Shown piece by piece: positions 6,143 to 12,363 of a stretch of 24,239 nt of DNA. The notes under the pieces are model-generated. The model saw nothing but the letters and a program-made list of their open reading frames with translations. It had not been told where the DNA came from and did not search any database. Source of the stretch: a virus. The translations under genes and the position numbers were made by a program. The stretch spans positions 1-24,239 of the IMG/VR virus record IMGVR_UViG_3300047476_001372; one strand, 5' to 3'. Within the stretch, counting starts at the first letter, position 1; each line of letters begins with the position of its first letter.

Positions 6143-6535
6143 ATGAATAATAAAGAAGAGCCTAAACAAGAACTCCCACAATTAGGGACAAAAGAGTTTA
6201 ATGATTTGGCTTCCGTTTATTTTGGTGGTAATCCTAAAAAAGAAACTGATTGGGAAGAACAACCAAAACAAGAAACACTTGAAGAAGCTGCTAAATTATA
6301 TATAGGAGTGCCTATTACTAGAATTATAGATGATGAAGAAAGATACTACACTTCAAACATAGGTGAGTACGATGCTTTTATTCAAGGTGCTAAATGGCAA
6401 GCAGAAAGAATGTATAGTGAGGAAGATATGAAAAGTTTTGGACAATTTTGTGCTGATTACGATTATAGGTGTTGGGGTAAAAAAACTCAAGAAGAAATGT
6501 TACAGATTTGGTTAGAAGAATTTAAAAAGAAATGA
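6143..6535 (+). CDS. Conserved phage protein sharing the GAKWQAE-YSEED module
   Basis: This 130-residue protein has a Gln/Glu/Lys-rich N-terminus (EEPKQELPQL, EEQPKQETLEEAAKLY) and a C-terminal helical module DAFIQGAKWQAERMYSEEDM. That module resembles the end of the upstream 205-residue protein and many small Bacteroidota-phage proteins. The function is unknown. It ends one base before the next ATG (TGATATG). Confidence 0.65.
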   Translation: MNNKEEPKQELPQLGTKEFNDLASVYFGGNPKKETDWEEQPKQETLEEAAKLYIGVPITRIIDDEERYYTSNIGEYDAFIQGAKWQAERMYSEEDMKSFGQFCADYDYRCWGKKTQEEMLQIWLEEFKKK

Positions 6536-6536
6536 T

Positions 6537-6824
6537 ATGACAACACAGGAATTCAACGAGAAATACAAACAATACATACCTAAAGGTTGGTATGGATTAT
6601 CATTTGATATTCCAAAGGTGACAGAGTATTTAGATGAGGTGATGCAAGACTTAATTACTATCCCTGGTTTTGAGCTACATCAAATTAAATTAAAATTTAA
6701 TATGGCAAGGTTCTATTTTGACACTAAATGGAATCAAAAACATTTGGAACTGTATTTAGGGCATGGTATTGAACAGAAAATTGATAAATTAGTAAAAGAA
6801 TACGATGAAAAAAATAAAATGTAA
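6537..6824 (+). CDS. Hypothetical conserved protein, 95 aa
   Basis: The protein begins MTTQEFNEKYKQYIPKGWYG, followed by TEYLDEVMQDLITIPGFELH and LKFNMARFYFDTK, a pattern I recall from other Bacteroidota phages. It appears to be a mixed alpha/beta soluble protein. No function is known. A vestigial second start (ATGAAAGGTATATAT) begins at its stop codon. Confidence 0.65.
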   Translation: MTTQEFNEKYKQYIPKGWYGLSFDIPKVTEYLDEVMQDLITIPGFELHQIKLKFNMARFYFDTKWNQKHLELYLGHGIEQKIDKLVKEYDEKNKM

Positions 6825-6842
6825 TGAAAGGTATATATATAT

Positions 6843-6956
6843 ATGATTGGTAACGTGATGACTTTTGATATTTTAGGTTTTTGTGAAAATTTTAATTCAC
6901 CACAAGAAGCATATTCAGCAGCGTTTGATTACATTCTAAATAACAATTTGATATGA
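6843..6956 (+). CDS. 37-aa small protein, coupled to next gene
   Basis: The ORF begins MIGNVMTFDILGFCENFNSP and continues QEAYSAAFDYILNNNLI. The second part looks like an EEA-type helix common in this gene neighbourhood (for example TYEEAELACLDKL at 9276-9653). It ends with an ATGA overlap onto the next gene, which supports real translation. It may be a truncated relative of a larger accessory protein. Confidence 0.5.
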   Translation: MIGNVMTFDILGFCENFNSPQEAYSAAFDYILNNNLI

Positions 6957-7441
6957 CACAACAGGAAATACAAGAGCGTAATAAGCAAATAGCATTGATG
7001 CTTGGGGCAATATATTCAAGTCATGCAGATGCATGGGGTTTTGGTAACGCACGAATTGAGCCTAATGAATTAAAGTTTGGTAATGAGATTTTCAAAGGAT
7101 GTGTTTGGGCTGAAAGATTTGAAAAAGAATTAAAATTCCATTCAGATTGGAACTGGCTCATGGAATCTGTTGAGTTTATAAAGAAGAATATTAAGACTTC
7201 AAAAGACACACAAGATGCTAAAATCGGAGAGTTATTCATAGACGAGTGGGAATTTAGAGTGAAACAATACTATTTAAGGATTATTCAGTGGACTGAAAAT
7301 GGGTGGAGAATGTTTGACGGAAAGGAAAATTCTGAATTAAGCATGTTTTACATAATAGGAGAAAATTGTGAATCCGAGAAAGAAGCTGTATTTTTAATAG
7401 TTTCAGATTTTGCTAAACTTTACAACGACAAGAAATTATGA
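6953..7441 (+). CDS. Conserved Bacteroidota-phage protein, 162 aa (LKFHSDWNWLME family)
   Basis: The pattern NKQIALMLGAIYS near the N-terminus, LKFHSDWNWLMESVEFIKK in the middle and SEKEAVFLIVSDFAKLYN at the end matches a family I recall as very common in Bacteroidota phages, with no known function. It is soluble and mainly helical. It overlaps the previous gene by ATGA and the next by 4 nt (ATGA at 7438), so it is part of a translationally coupled string. Confidence 0.7.
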   Translation: MTQQEIQERNKQIALMLGAIYSSHADAWGFGNARIEPNELKFGNEIFKGCVWAERFEKELKFHSDWNWLMESVEFIKKNIKTSKDTQDAKIGELFIDEWEFRVKQYYLRIIQWTENGWRMFDGKENSELSMFYIIGENCESEKEAVFLIVSDFAKLYNDKKL

Positions 7442-7686
7442 AAGGTATATATCTAACAGAAGAAGGAAAGAAAGCTATTGAAGATGAGATAGCTGAGCTT
7501 GAAGATTATACTTTCGCAACACAAGACTTATATCTTGAGGGAAGTATTAAAGGACACCTTTATTGTCTAAAAGAAATCTTATCCTCAGCAACAATACTTC
7601 CTATTTATGAATCTTTAGGTCATGCCATGCAGAATAAAGATTTACACAATCCAAATGGAGTGATTATTCAACCAAAAACCAAATAA
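7438..7686 (+). CDS. Conserved small phage protein, 82 aa
   Basis: The protein starts MKGIYLTEEGKKAIEDEIAE and contains YCLKEILSSATILPIYES, both hallmarks, as I recall, of a small family found repeatedly in Bacteroidota phages. The first half is likely a coiled helix. The first 15 bases of the gene are identical to a broken start at 6824, which suggests duplication of the gene start. The function is unknown. Confidence 0.65.
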   Translation: MKGIYLTEEGKKAIEDEIAELEDYTFATQDLYLEGSIKGHLYCLKEILSSATILPIYESLGHAMQNKDLHNPNGVIIQPKTK

Positions 7687-7687
7687 C

Positions 7688-7903
7688 ATGGCACAGACAG
7701 AACCAAACGAAGCAGCATTCACTTTAAACGTTCCTGATAGATTTTTTCAAGAAAGACTTACAAAAAGAGAATACTTTGCGGCAAAAGCATTTCAGGCATT
7801 GATAACAAGTGATAAAGAAGTATGGAACACAACTGATGGGTACGCTCAATTAGCAGTTAAACTTGCAGATGCACTTATTGAAGAACTTAACAAAACCAAA
7901 TAA
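7688..7903 (+). CDS. Conserved small phage protein (LTKREYFAA family)
   Basis: This 71-residue protein contains RLTKREYFAAKAFQALI and AVKLADALIEELNKTK, the two ends of a small helical family that I recall as frequent in phages of Bacteroidota and other phyla, of unknown function. The leader AAACCAAATAACATGGCACA is repeated exactly before the gene at 10543. It lies 1 nt after the previous stop. Confidence 0.75.
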   Translation: MAQTEPNEAAFTLNVPDRFFQERLTKREYFAAKAFQALITSDKEVWNTTDGYAQLAVKLADALIEELNKTK

Positions 7904-7904
7904 T

Positions 7905-8342
7905 ATGAAACCTTTTACAATTGAAGCCTGGAAGGCAGGAGAAGAAATAAGGACAAGAGATGGAAGAAAAGTCACTGAGCTTGTATGTTTTCAAGAAGCT
8001 CTTCTCATATACCCATTTGCTGGAGTGATAGCTGGTGATACAGGAGTGAGCACATGGGCAACAAGCGGATTGCTTTTTGAAAATGAGGAAAATGATGAAG
8101 ATCTTGTGGTTTGGGATATGGGTGATTGGAAGATAGATGGATCATTCTATGTCAAAAATCTACAATTCTGGTTCACTGAATCGTCAAAAATGTTAAGAGA
8201 TATTGCAGAGGAACAAGACTATGACAAAAGAATTAGTCTCTATCACAAGTATTCATGGATGTCTTATGAGCTTATAAGGCTTATAAATGATGTCAAGCTC
8301 ACAAGAGAAATGCTTGAGGAAAGATATGCAAACAGGAAATAG
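7905..8342 (+). CDS. Conserved phage protein, 145 aa
   Basis: The protein starts MKPFTIEAWKAGEEIRTRDG, and the RTRDGRKVTEL segment with later YPFAGVIAGD is a beta-rich module I recall from many Bacteroidota-phage small proteins. The C-terminal half (MLRDIAEEQDYDKRISLYHK...) is helical. The ATG is chosen at 7905 because it lies 1 nt after the previous stop and is preceded by AAACCAAATAAT. The upstream in-frame start at 7863 would overlap coding sequence. Confidence 0.65.
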   Translation: MKPFTIEAWKAGEEIRTRDGRKVTELVCFQEALLIYPFAGVIAGDTGVSTWATSGLLFENEENDEDLVVWDMGDWKIDGSFYVKNLQFWFTESSKMLRDIAEEQDYDKRISLYHKYSWMSYELIRLINDVKLTREMLEERYANRK

Positions 8343-8355
8343 TTAAAACCAAGTT

Positions 8356-8793
8356 ATGAGTTACAAAGTAAAACTGGAATTGTTAGCCAAATATAGAGAA
8401 GATGCTATAGCAAATGACTTGTCTGGCATAGTAGAGGATATAGACCGTTGGATTAAATACTCAGACGCTAAGAATATTCTTTCTGGGTATATTATGATTG
8501 CTGAGCATAATGTTAATTCAATCTTACGAAGCGAAAAGATTTGCGAGCCTTACAAGGACGAGATTCGCAAAGATCTTGGGATTGTGGATGATTATTTCCA
8601 TTTTGGTGAGAGTATGGAGATAGATACAGATTCTTCCACATCAACAGAACCTTTCTTCATAGGTTGTGGATTGGTAACAAGCGAACATAAACAAAAGTGT
8701 TTATTGGTAAATAACCTTGTGTGGAATATAGAATTCACTCACAATCATGTTGGTCAATACACAATGCTCAAGTTCAAAAAAGTAAAACAGTAG
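8356..8793 (+). CDS. Hypothetical protein, 145 aa
   Basis: The N-terminal third is helical (KVKLELLAKYREDAIANDLS), the middle is charged, and the last 50 residues are beta-rich (PFFIGCGLVTSEH, LLVNNLVWNIEFTH). No family is recognised. It is followed by a strong terminator, which ends the operon of small genes starting near 5308. Confidence 0.6.
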   Translation: MSYKVKLELLAKYREDAIANDLSGIVEDIDRWIKYSDAKNILSGYIMIAEHNVNSILRSEKICEPYKDEIRKDLGIVDDYFHFGESMEIDTDSSTSTEPFFIGCGLVTSEHKQKCLLVNNLVWNIEFTHNHVGQYTMLKFKKVKQ

Positions 8794-8799
8794 ACAAAT

Positions 8800-8838
8800 A
8801 GGAAATGGTTGCTTATATTTGAGCAATCATTTCCTTTT
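8800..8838 (+). terminator. Rho-independent terminator
   Basis: A 14-bp stem (8800-8813 with 8822-8835, one G·T) has an 8-nt loop and a CCTTTT tail. It separates the 5308-8793 unit from the next. The following ATG is 17 nt downstream. Confidence 0.9.
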
Positions 8839-8855
8839 CATCAAAATCAAAAATC

Positions 8856-9155
8856 ATGAGTAAGATGGAACAAGAAAAAATATCTGTGGATACAGCTCCA
8901 CATTATAAACTGGTCAGAGAAAATGATGGACTAGTGAAACAATCAGATAAAATATCATGGATTGAGTGGGATGACACTAAGAGTTTTAAAGAACTACACA
9001 ATGAAATTGCTGTTGGTAGGTCTTGTTTGTTGGGACCTACAAGTTTGTTCTTTGCTTGGCAAACTACGCCTGTGACAGAAATCCTTGAGCAATCTTCCAC
9101 ACACATAAAGTTCAAGACATTAAACAGCGTATATAACTTACATATAACTAAATAA
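8856..9155 (+). CDS. Hypothetical protein, 99 aa
   Basis: The protein begins MSKMEQEKISVDTAPHYKLV and has a C-terminal beta-rich part (SLFFAWQTTPVTEILEQSST, HIKFKTLNSVYNLHIT). No family is recognised. A second Met three residues in could also be the start. It opens a new unit immediately after the terminator. Confidence 0.55.
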   Translation: MSKMEQEKISVDTAPHYKLVRENDGLVKQSDKISWIEWDDTKSFKELHNEIAVGRSCLLGPTSLFFAWQTTPVTEILEQSSTHIKFKTLNSVYNLHITK

Positions 9156-9156
9156 T

Positions 9157-9270
9157 ATGGAAAAAGAATGTTTTATTGATGTGGTAGATGGAATAATTTT
9201 AATTTCGGTGATTATCACCTTATTTTGTTCTTTTATCATGTGGAAGTCATCAAAAGATATAAAAAAATAA
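9157..9270 (+). CDS. 37-aa membrane microprotein
   Basis: The ORF begins MEKECFIDVVDGIILISVII and continues TLFCSFIMWKSSKDIKK: a single membrane helix (about residues 12-29), an acidic N-terminus and a basic C-terminus, predicting C-in topology. It sits 1 nt after one gene and 5 nt before the next. It belongs to the series of tiny membrane proteins in this window. Confidence 0.55.
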   Translation: MEKECFIDVVDGIILISVIITLFCSFIMWKSSKDIKK

Positions 9271-9275
9271 ATAAC

Positions 9276-9653
9276 ATGAAAAAAGAATTTGTTCCTTACG
9301 AGCAAGCGTTACAGTTAAAAGAACTTGGGTTTGATGAGCCTTGTTTTGCTGTTTATATTGATAAAACATTAATAATAGAAGATGATTGGTTATATTCAAC
9401 AAACCAAGATACTTTTATAGAATCAAGTAATTTTACTGCACCGCTATACCAACAAGCATTTAGATTCTTTCGTGAGAATTATGGAGTTAAAGTTATCTCT
9501 GTAGGAGGTGACGATTCCCAAAAATATAGCTATCTTATTCACCTTAAGGATAATACTCAAGTGTTTGGACCATTTGAGAAAAAAGATACATACGAAGAAG
9601 CAGAACTTGCTTGTTTAGATAAACTTATTGAAATAGCAAAACAAAAACAATGA
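9276..9653 (+). CDS. Conserved Bacteroidota-phage protein, 125 aa (FVPYEQALxLKELGF family)
   Basis: The protein opens KKEFVPYEQALQLKELGFDE and contains APLYQQAFRFFRENYG and TYEEAELACLDKLIEIAK. From memory this is one of the most recurrent small families in Bacteroidota phages and prophages. The function is unknown. The next gene is a diverged tandem copy. The ATG at 9276 is preferred to the in-frame one at 9225, which lies inside the upstream microprotein gene. Confidence 0.75.
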   Translation: MKKEFVPYEQALQLKELGFDEPCFAVYIDKTLIIEDDWLYSTNQDTFIESSNFTAPLYQQAFRFFRENYGVKVISVGGDDSQKYSYLIHLKDNTQVFGPFEKKDTYEEAELACLDKLIEIAKQKQ

Positions 9654-10033
9654 AAGATTTCGTTTTTCACGAAGAAGCGTTAGCATTGAAGGAACTTGGG
9701 TTTGAATTTGACAAGGACTCAGTCTTTGTCTTTGGATATTGGAACCTAATTGAGTATGATATAGAGTGGACTTTTGACACAAGAGTCAATATGGATTCTG
9801 TTAATTACATCGAAGCCCCACTATATTCTCAGGCATTCCGTTTCTTTCGTGAGAAGCACAACCTATATGGCTTTGTAACATCAGCAACACATCCAGACAG
9901 GAATCTGAGGTTTTCATTTCACATCGTAGACAACTGGGATGTCAACGAGATATTCGACACACCTGAAGAAGCTGAAATAGGATGTATCAAAAAGCTTATT
10001 GAACTTGTTAAAAACAAACAAAACGCACAATAA
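9650..10033 (+). CDS. Tandem paralog of the preceding conserved protein, 127 aa
   Basis: The protein aligns over its whole length with the upstream 125-residue protein: KDFVFHEEALALKELGFEF, APLYSQAFRFFREKH and PEEAEIGCIKKLIELVK match the same positions. The middle (residues about 25-50 and 70-100) differs strongly. It overlaps the upstream copy by ATGA. The pair looks like a gene duplication with divergence in the presumed functional surface. Confidence 0.75.
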   Translation: MKDFVFHEEALALKELGFEFDKDSVFVFGYWNLIEYDIEWTFDTRVNMDSVNYIEAPLYSQAFRFFREKHNLYGFVTSATHPDRNLRFSFHIVDNWDVNEIFDTPEEAEIGCIKKLIELVKNKQNAQ

Positions 10034-10034
10034 A

Positions 10035-10262
10035 ATGAACCTATTTAAATTATTTATTCCGAAAGAAAAAGCACAAGTAGTTACAGAACTTGAAAGCTGG
10101 ACGGTTAGTTGGGAAGTTGCTACATCGCTTAGGTGGGGTGATTCAAAAATGTTTAATAAAGTATTTATAAAACAGCCAGACGCTAAAGAGTTTGAGAAGC
10201 AGCTTAAAGAATCTGCATCATTTCTAAATACGCCAATAAGGGTTGAGGTTGTTCGTAATTAA
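10035..10262 (+). CDS. Hypothetical conserved protein, 75 aa
   Basis: The protein begins MNLFKLFIPKEKAQVVTELE and contains ESWTVSWEVATSL and DAKEFEKQLKESASFLNTPI, a pattern I recall faintly from other Bacteroidota phages. It is probably a small alpha/beta protein. The start at 10035, 1 nt after the previous stop, is preferred to 9999, which lies in the upstream gene. Confidence 0.6.
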   Translation: MNLFKLFIPKEKAQVVTELESWTVSWEVATSLRWGDSKMFNKVFIKQPDAKEFEKQLKESASFLNTPIRVEVVRN

Positions 10263-10274
10263 TAAACTAATAAC

Positions 10275-10532
10275 ATGACACCAAAAGAAAAAGCAATAGA
10301 ATTATATCAAGAATTTCTTAGATATGTGCCAGCAGAAGAAGAATTGGAGCACAAATATGCTAAACAATGTGCATTGATAGCAGTTGATGAGATAATAAAC
10401 TCAGAACCTCGTAATCCATCCAATGTTGATTGGGATGATTGCGGTGGAACTCATGAGTATTATTACGAAGAACAACGAGAAGAAGCTGATAAATATTGGC
10501 GAGAAGTTAAACAAGAAATAGAAAAACTATAA
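10275..10532 (+). CDS. Conserved phage protein, 85 aa (AKQCALIAVDEII family)
   Basis: The protein begins MTPKEKAIELYQEFLRYVPA and contains YAKQCALIAVDEIINSEP and YWREVKQEIEKL. The KQCALIAVDEII...YW-EVKQEIEKL pattern is, as I recall, a hallmark of a small helical family in many Bacteroidota phages. The function is unknown. It ends 10 nt before the next gene. Confidence 0.75.
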   Translation: MTPKEKAIELYQEFLRYVPAEEELEHKYAKQCALIAVDEIINSEPRNPSNVDWDDCGGTHEYYYEEQREEADKYWREVKQEIEKL

Positions 10533-10542
10533 ACCAAATAAC

Positions 10543-10941
10543 ATGGCACAGAAAACGCCAATGAAAGAAGAATCTACTTACAGTTTCGGTGATTTTTCAG
10601 TTAGTGCAAATCAAATGGAAAAGGAATCTACTTACAAATTCGGTGGTAAGTTTACAGTTACTGCAAATCAAGATTTAGTTTCCACAATGCGTATCAATAT
10701 ACCTGTAAATAATGGTAAGTTTTCAATTAGCTCAAATCCAGAATTTACATTTTCCGTGCGGAACAATCCACCTATCAATGAAAAAATAGAATCTACTTAC
10801 TACTATGCAAATACTCGTAAGGTGTTAATTAATGTATTCCCAGATTTTTTTCAATTACCATATCACAATCAAAGAAAAGCAATTAGAATGCTTATATGGT
10901 GGGCAATCAAACAATACTTTAAAACACTATTCAAAAAGTAA
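10543..10941 (+). CDS. Internally repetitive protein with amphipathic C-terminus, 132 aa
   Basis: Residues 10-24 (ESTYSFGDFSVSANQ) and 28-43 (ESTYKFGGKFTVTANQ) are clear repeats. NGKFSISSNPE (57-67) and ESTYYY in the later part are weaker copies. The repeats are polar beta-strand-like units rich in Ser, Thr and Phe. The C-terminus (QRKAIRMLIWWAIKQYFKTL) is a basic amphipathic helix that could bind a membrane. No family is recognised. The leader and first codons are identical to those of the gene at 7688. Confidence 0.65.
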   Translation: MAQKTPMKEESTYSFGDFSVSANQMEKESTYKFGGKFTVTANQDLVSTMRINIPVNNGKFSISSNPEFTFSVRNNPPINEKIESTYYYANTRKVLINVFPDFFQLPYHNQRKAIRMLIWWAIKQYFKTLFKK

Positions 10942-10944
10942 ATT

Positions 10945-11148
10945 ATGGCACAACAGACAATTAAGCACAAAAGCCATTCTTTTATAAATACCTTGTTATG
11001 TGCCATTTTTCACCATATTAGAACGATTGAAGAATGTAAATTTATTGACATGGTTGATGGTAGAGAGGTAGGGCAATTCGAATGCGTAAAGTGCCAAACT
11101 AAATTTATGGCTAATTCAAAACGCAGTTGGTTTCGTTCCTATAATTAA
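10945..11148 (+). CDS. Small zinc-ribbon-like protein, 67 aa
   Basis: The protein contains a C-x(4)-HH segment (CAIFHH) near residue 19 and CVKCQTKF near residue 47. This is the Cys/His spacing seen in small prophage zinc-binding proteins (DUF1660-like, typically C-x(2-3)-H...C-x(2)-C). The match is partial and the loop between them is long. Metal binding is an inference. It shares the ATGGCACAACA start with the neighbouring gene. Confidence 0.5.
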   Translation: MAQQTIKHKSHSFINTLLCAIFHHIRTIEECKFIDMVDGREVGQFECVKCQTKFMANSKRSWFRSYN

Positions 11149-11178
11149 ATGGCACATAAAATATATAAAATAAAACAC

Positions 11179-11418
11179 ATGGCACAACAAACGGCAGTAG
11201 ATTGGCTAATAGAGCAGATTGAGCAGGTTAGACTAACACATGGTCATACACCTTTGCATAAGTTATATCAATTAAAAAAAGAAGCCAATGCGATTAACAA
11301 AAAGCAGATGCATAACGTTGCCGAAGATTGGTTGAATGAAGGTGCATCATATATGTATGACGGTAAAAGGAAGTATCAAACATTTGAACAATACTACAAC
11401 GAAAAATATGGAGAATAA
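11179..11418 (+). CDS. Conserved phage protein, 79 aa (TAVDWL...QYYNEKYG family)
   Basis: The protein begins MAQQTAVDWLIEQIEQVRLT and ends FEQYYNEKYGE. The TAV-[DE]-W start and QYYNE-x-YG end mark a family that I recall as very widespread in Bacteroidota phages. The function is unknown. The ATG at 11179 gives the family start; an in-frame ATG at 11149 would add ten basic residues. The last 11 nt overlap the next gene, which is a relative. Confidence 0.7.
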   Translation: MAQQTAVDWLIEQIEQVRLTHGHTPLHKLYQLKKEANAINKKQMHNVAEDWLNEGASYMYDGKRKYQTFEQYYNEKYGE

Positions 11419-11677
11419 ACAACAGACAGCAGTAGAATGGTTTTTTGATACATTGGTTGAAAAGGGGTATATTAAAAAATTGCCCATAGCCGAATATCAT
11501 GAAGCCAAAGAGATCGAGAAGGAACAACACGGTAACACTTGGATTTATGGCAGGATTGAGTGTCGTTGTGATGTTTATTTGGGTAAGGAGAAAACAGTTG
11601 TTCCTTCTCGATCTCTTTGGTTTCATGATATTCGGCTATTTGAGCAATACTACAACGAAACATATGGAAAAGAATAA
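11408..11677 (+). CDS. Paralog of TAVDWL-family protein carrying a 43-bp inverted repeat
   Basis: This 89-residue protein begins MENKQQTAVEWFFDTLVEKG and ends LFEQYYNETYGKE, the same ends as the upstream gene. Between them lies AKEIEKEQ, expected of the family, followed by 23 residues of spacer and a segment (VVPSRSLWFHDIRL) encoded by the reverse complement of the upstream arm. The central part is therefore not family sequence. The gene may be functional, phase-variable or damaged; the frame is intact. Confidence 0.6.
   Translation: MENKQQTAVEWFFDTLVEKGYIKKLPIAEYHEAKEIEKEQHGNTWIYGRIECRCDVYLGKEKTVVPSRSLWFHDIRLFEQYYNETYGKE
11486..11639 (+). repeat. 43-bp near-perfect inverted repeat with 68-bp spacer
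   Basis: The left arm 11486-11528 and right arm 11597-11639 are reverse complements over 43 bp with one difference (G at 11504 opposite T), which is a G·U pair in RNA. The spacer is 11529-11596. It lies wholly within the coding region of the 89-residue protein. Such a structure could be an inversion substrate or a very stable RNA hairpin. Confidence 0.95.
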
Positions 11678-11708
11678 ACATCATATAACAGACAAAAAAA
11701 CATGACAA

Positions 11709-11945
11709 ATGCCAACATTTGAAACAACGGTTGAAGTTAATTTAGATTTTGAAGTCTATTGCGGTACTTGTGGTATGGGATTGTGTATGGAAAGCAGTAC
11801 GAGAAGCAGTAGAAACAGAAACTATCCTCAGGTAGAAGTTAATGCCTGTCCTACCTGCTTTTCCAAGAAAGAGGATGAGATAGATGATTTGAAATCACAA
11901 ATAGATGAGTTACAGAAAAAGATAGACGAATTGGCAGAACAATAA
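11709..11945 (+). CDS. Zinc-ribbon plus coiled-coil phage protein, 78 aa
   Basis: The protein has an N-terminal strand segment (FETTVEVNLDFEVYCGTCG) with CGTCGMGLC near residues 18-26 and CPTC near residue 47, giving a plausible four-Cys zinc site. It then has a C-terminal heptad helix (LKSQIDELQKKIDELAEQ). This combination matches a small family I recall from many Bacteroidota phages. The function is unknown; nucleic-acid or protein binding is likely from the domain types. Confidence 0.7.
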   Translation: MPTFETTVEVNLDFEVYCGTCGMGLCMESSTRSSRNRNYPQVEVNACPTCFSKKEDEIDDLKSQIDELQKKIDELAEQ

Positions 11946-11958
11946 TATAAAGAAACAC

Positions 11959-11976
11959 ATGGAACAGAATAAATAG
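11959..11976 (+). pseudogene. Vestigial gene start (MEQNK-stop)
   Basis: AACACATGGAACAGAATAAA followed by TAG resembles the starts of the genes at 11179 and 11408 but stops after five codons. It looks like a leftover gene start from recombination at this junction. It could also be chance. Confidence 0.3.
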
Positions 11977-12001
11977 GTGCATTTTGTTAAAACTAGGTGC
12001 A
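11974..12001 (+). repeat. Pair of TAGGTGCA direct repeats
   Basis: TAGGTGCA occurs at 11974-11981 and 11994-12001, exactly 20 bp apart (about two helical turns), followed by an AT-rich stretch and then the nuclease and DnaA-like genes. It could be an operator or iteron-like site. Only two copies are present, so this is suggestive only. Confidence 0.35.
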
Positions 12002-12029
12002 AACACTCTTTAAATAAAAAATTCTAGTT

Positions 12030-12359
12030 ATGGAACTGTACAATTACAAAGCCACTGTTGTGAGAGTGGTGGATGGAGACACTGTTAAGCTGGATATTGA
12101 TCTTGGATTTAGGATGCATTGGACATCCAATTGCAGGATAGCAGGAGTGAATGCTCCTGAAATGGGAAGTGAGAAGGGTGAGGCGGCAAAAGAGTTTCTC
12201 AAAGAACTACTTCCTGTAGGTAGGGTGCTTGAAATAGAAAGCAAGCAGTTGGATAAATATGGTAGACCTATCATTGACAGCGTTCTTCATCTTGCTGGAA
12301 ATGGAATATCTCTGTTAAGTGAATACATCATATCAAAAGGACACGCTGTAAAATATTGA
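12030..12359 (+). CDS. Staphylococcal-nuclease-like (SNase) thermonuclease
   Basis: This 109-residue protein contains VVDGDTVKLDID (D15, D17), CRIAGVNAPE (R36, E44) and DKYGRPIID (R79). These align with the S. aureus nuclease Ca ligand D21 and catalytic R35, E43 and R87; position D40 is Asn here. SNase-fold enzymes cleave DNA and RNA using calcium. There is no signal peptide, so it would act inside the cell, perhaps on host DNA or in recombination. It begins the replication module and crAss-like phages often carry such a gene. It lies 4 nt before the next gene. Confidence 0.85.
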   Translation: MELYNYKATVVRVVDGDTVKLDIDLGFRMHWTSNCRIAGVNAPEMGSEKGEAAKEFLKELLPVGRVLEIESKQLDKYGRPIIDSVLHLAGNGISLLSEYIISKGHAVKY

Positions 12360-12363
12360 AGAA

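Noticed and set aside
11499-11705. Second + strand frame of 68 codons with hydrophobic stretches in the inverted-repeat gene
   Set aside because: It is an alternative frame through the inverted repeat; family ends (TAVEW and QYYNE) are in the 11408 frame.
11472-11708. Reverse-strand ORF of 78 codons encoding an AEYHETKEIEKEQ segment
   Set aside because: Its resemblance to the + strand protein comes entirely from the 43-bp inverted repeat; it is a mirror image, not a separate gene.
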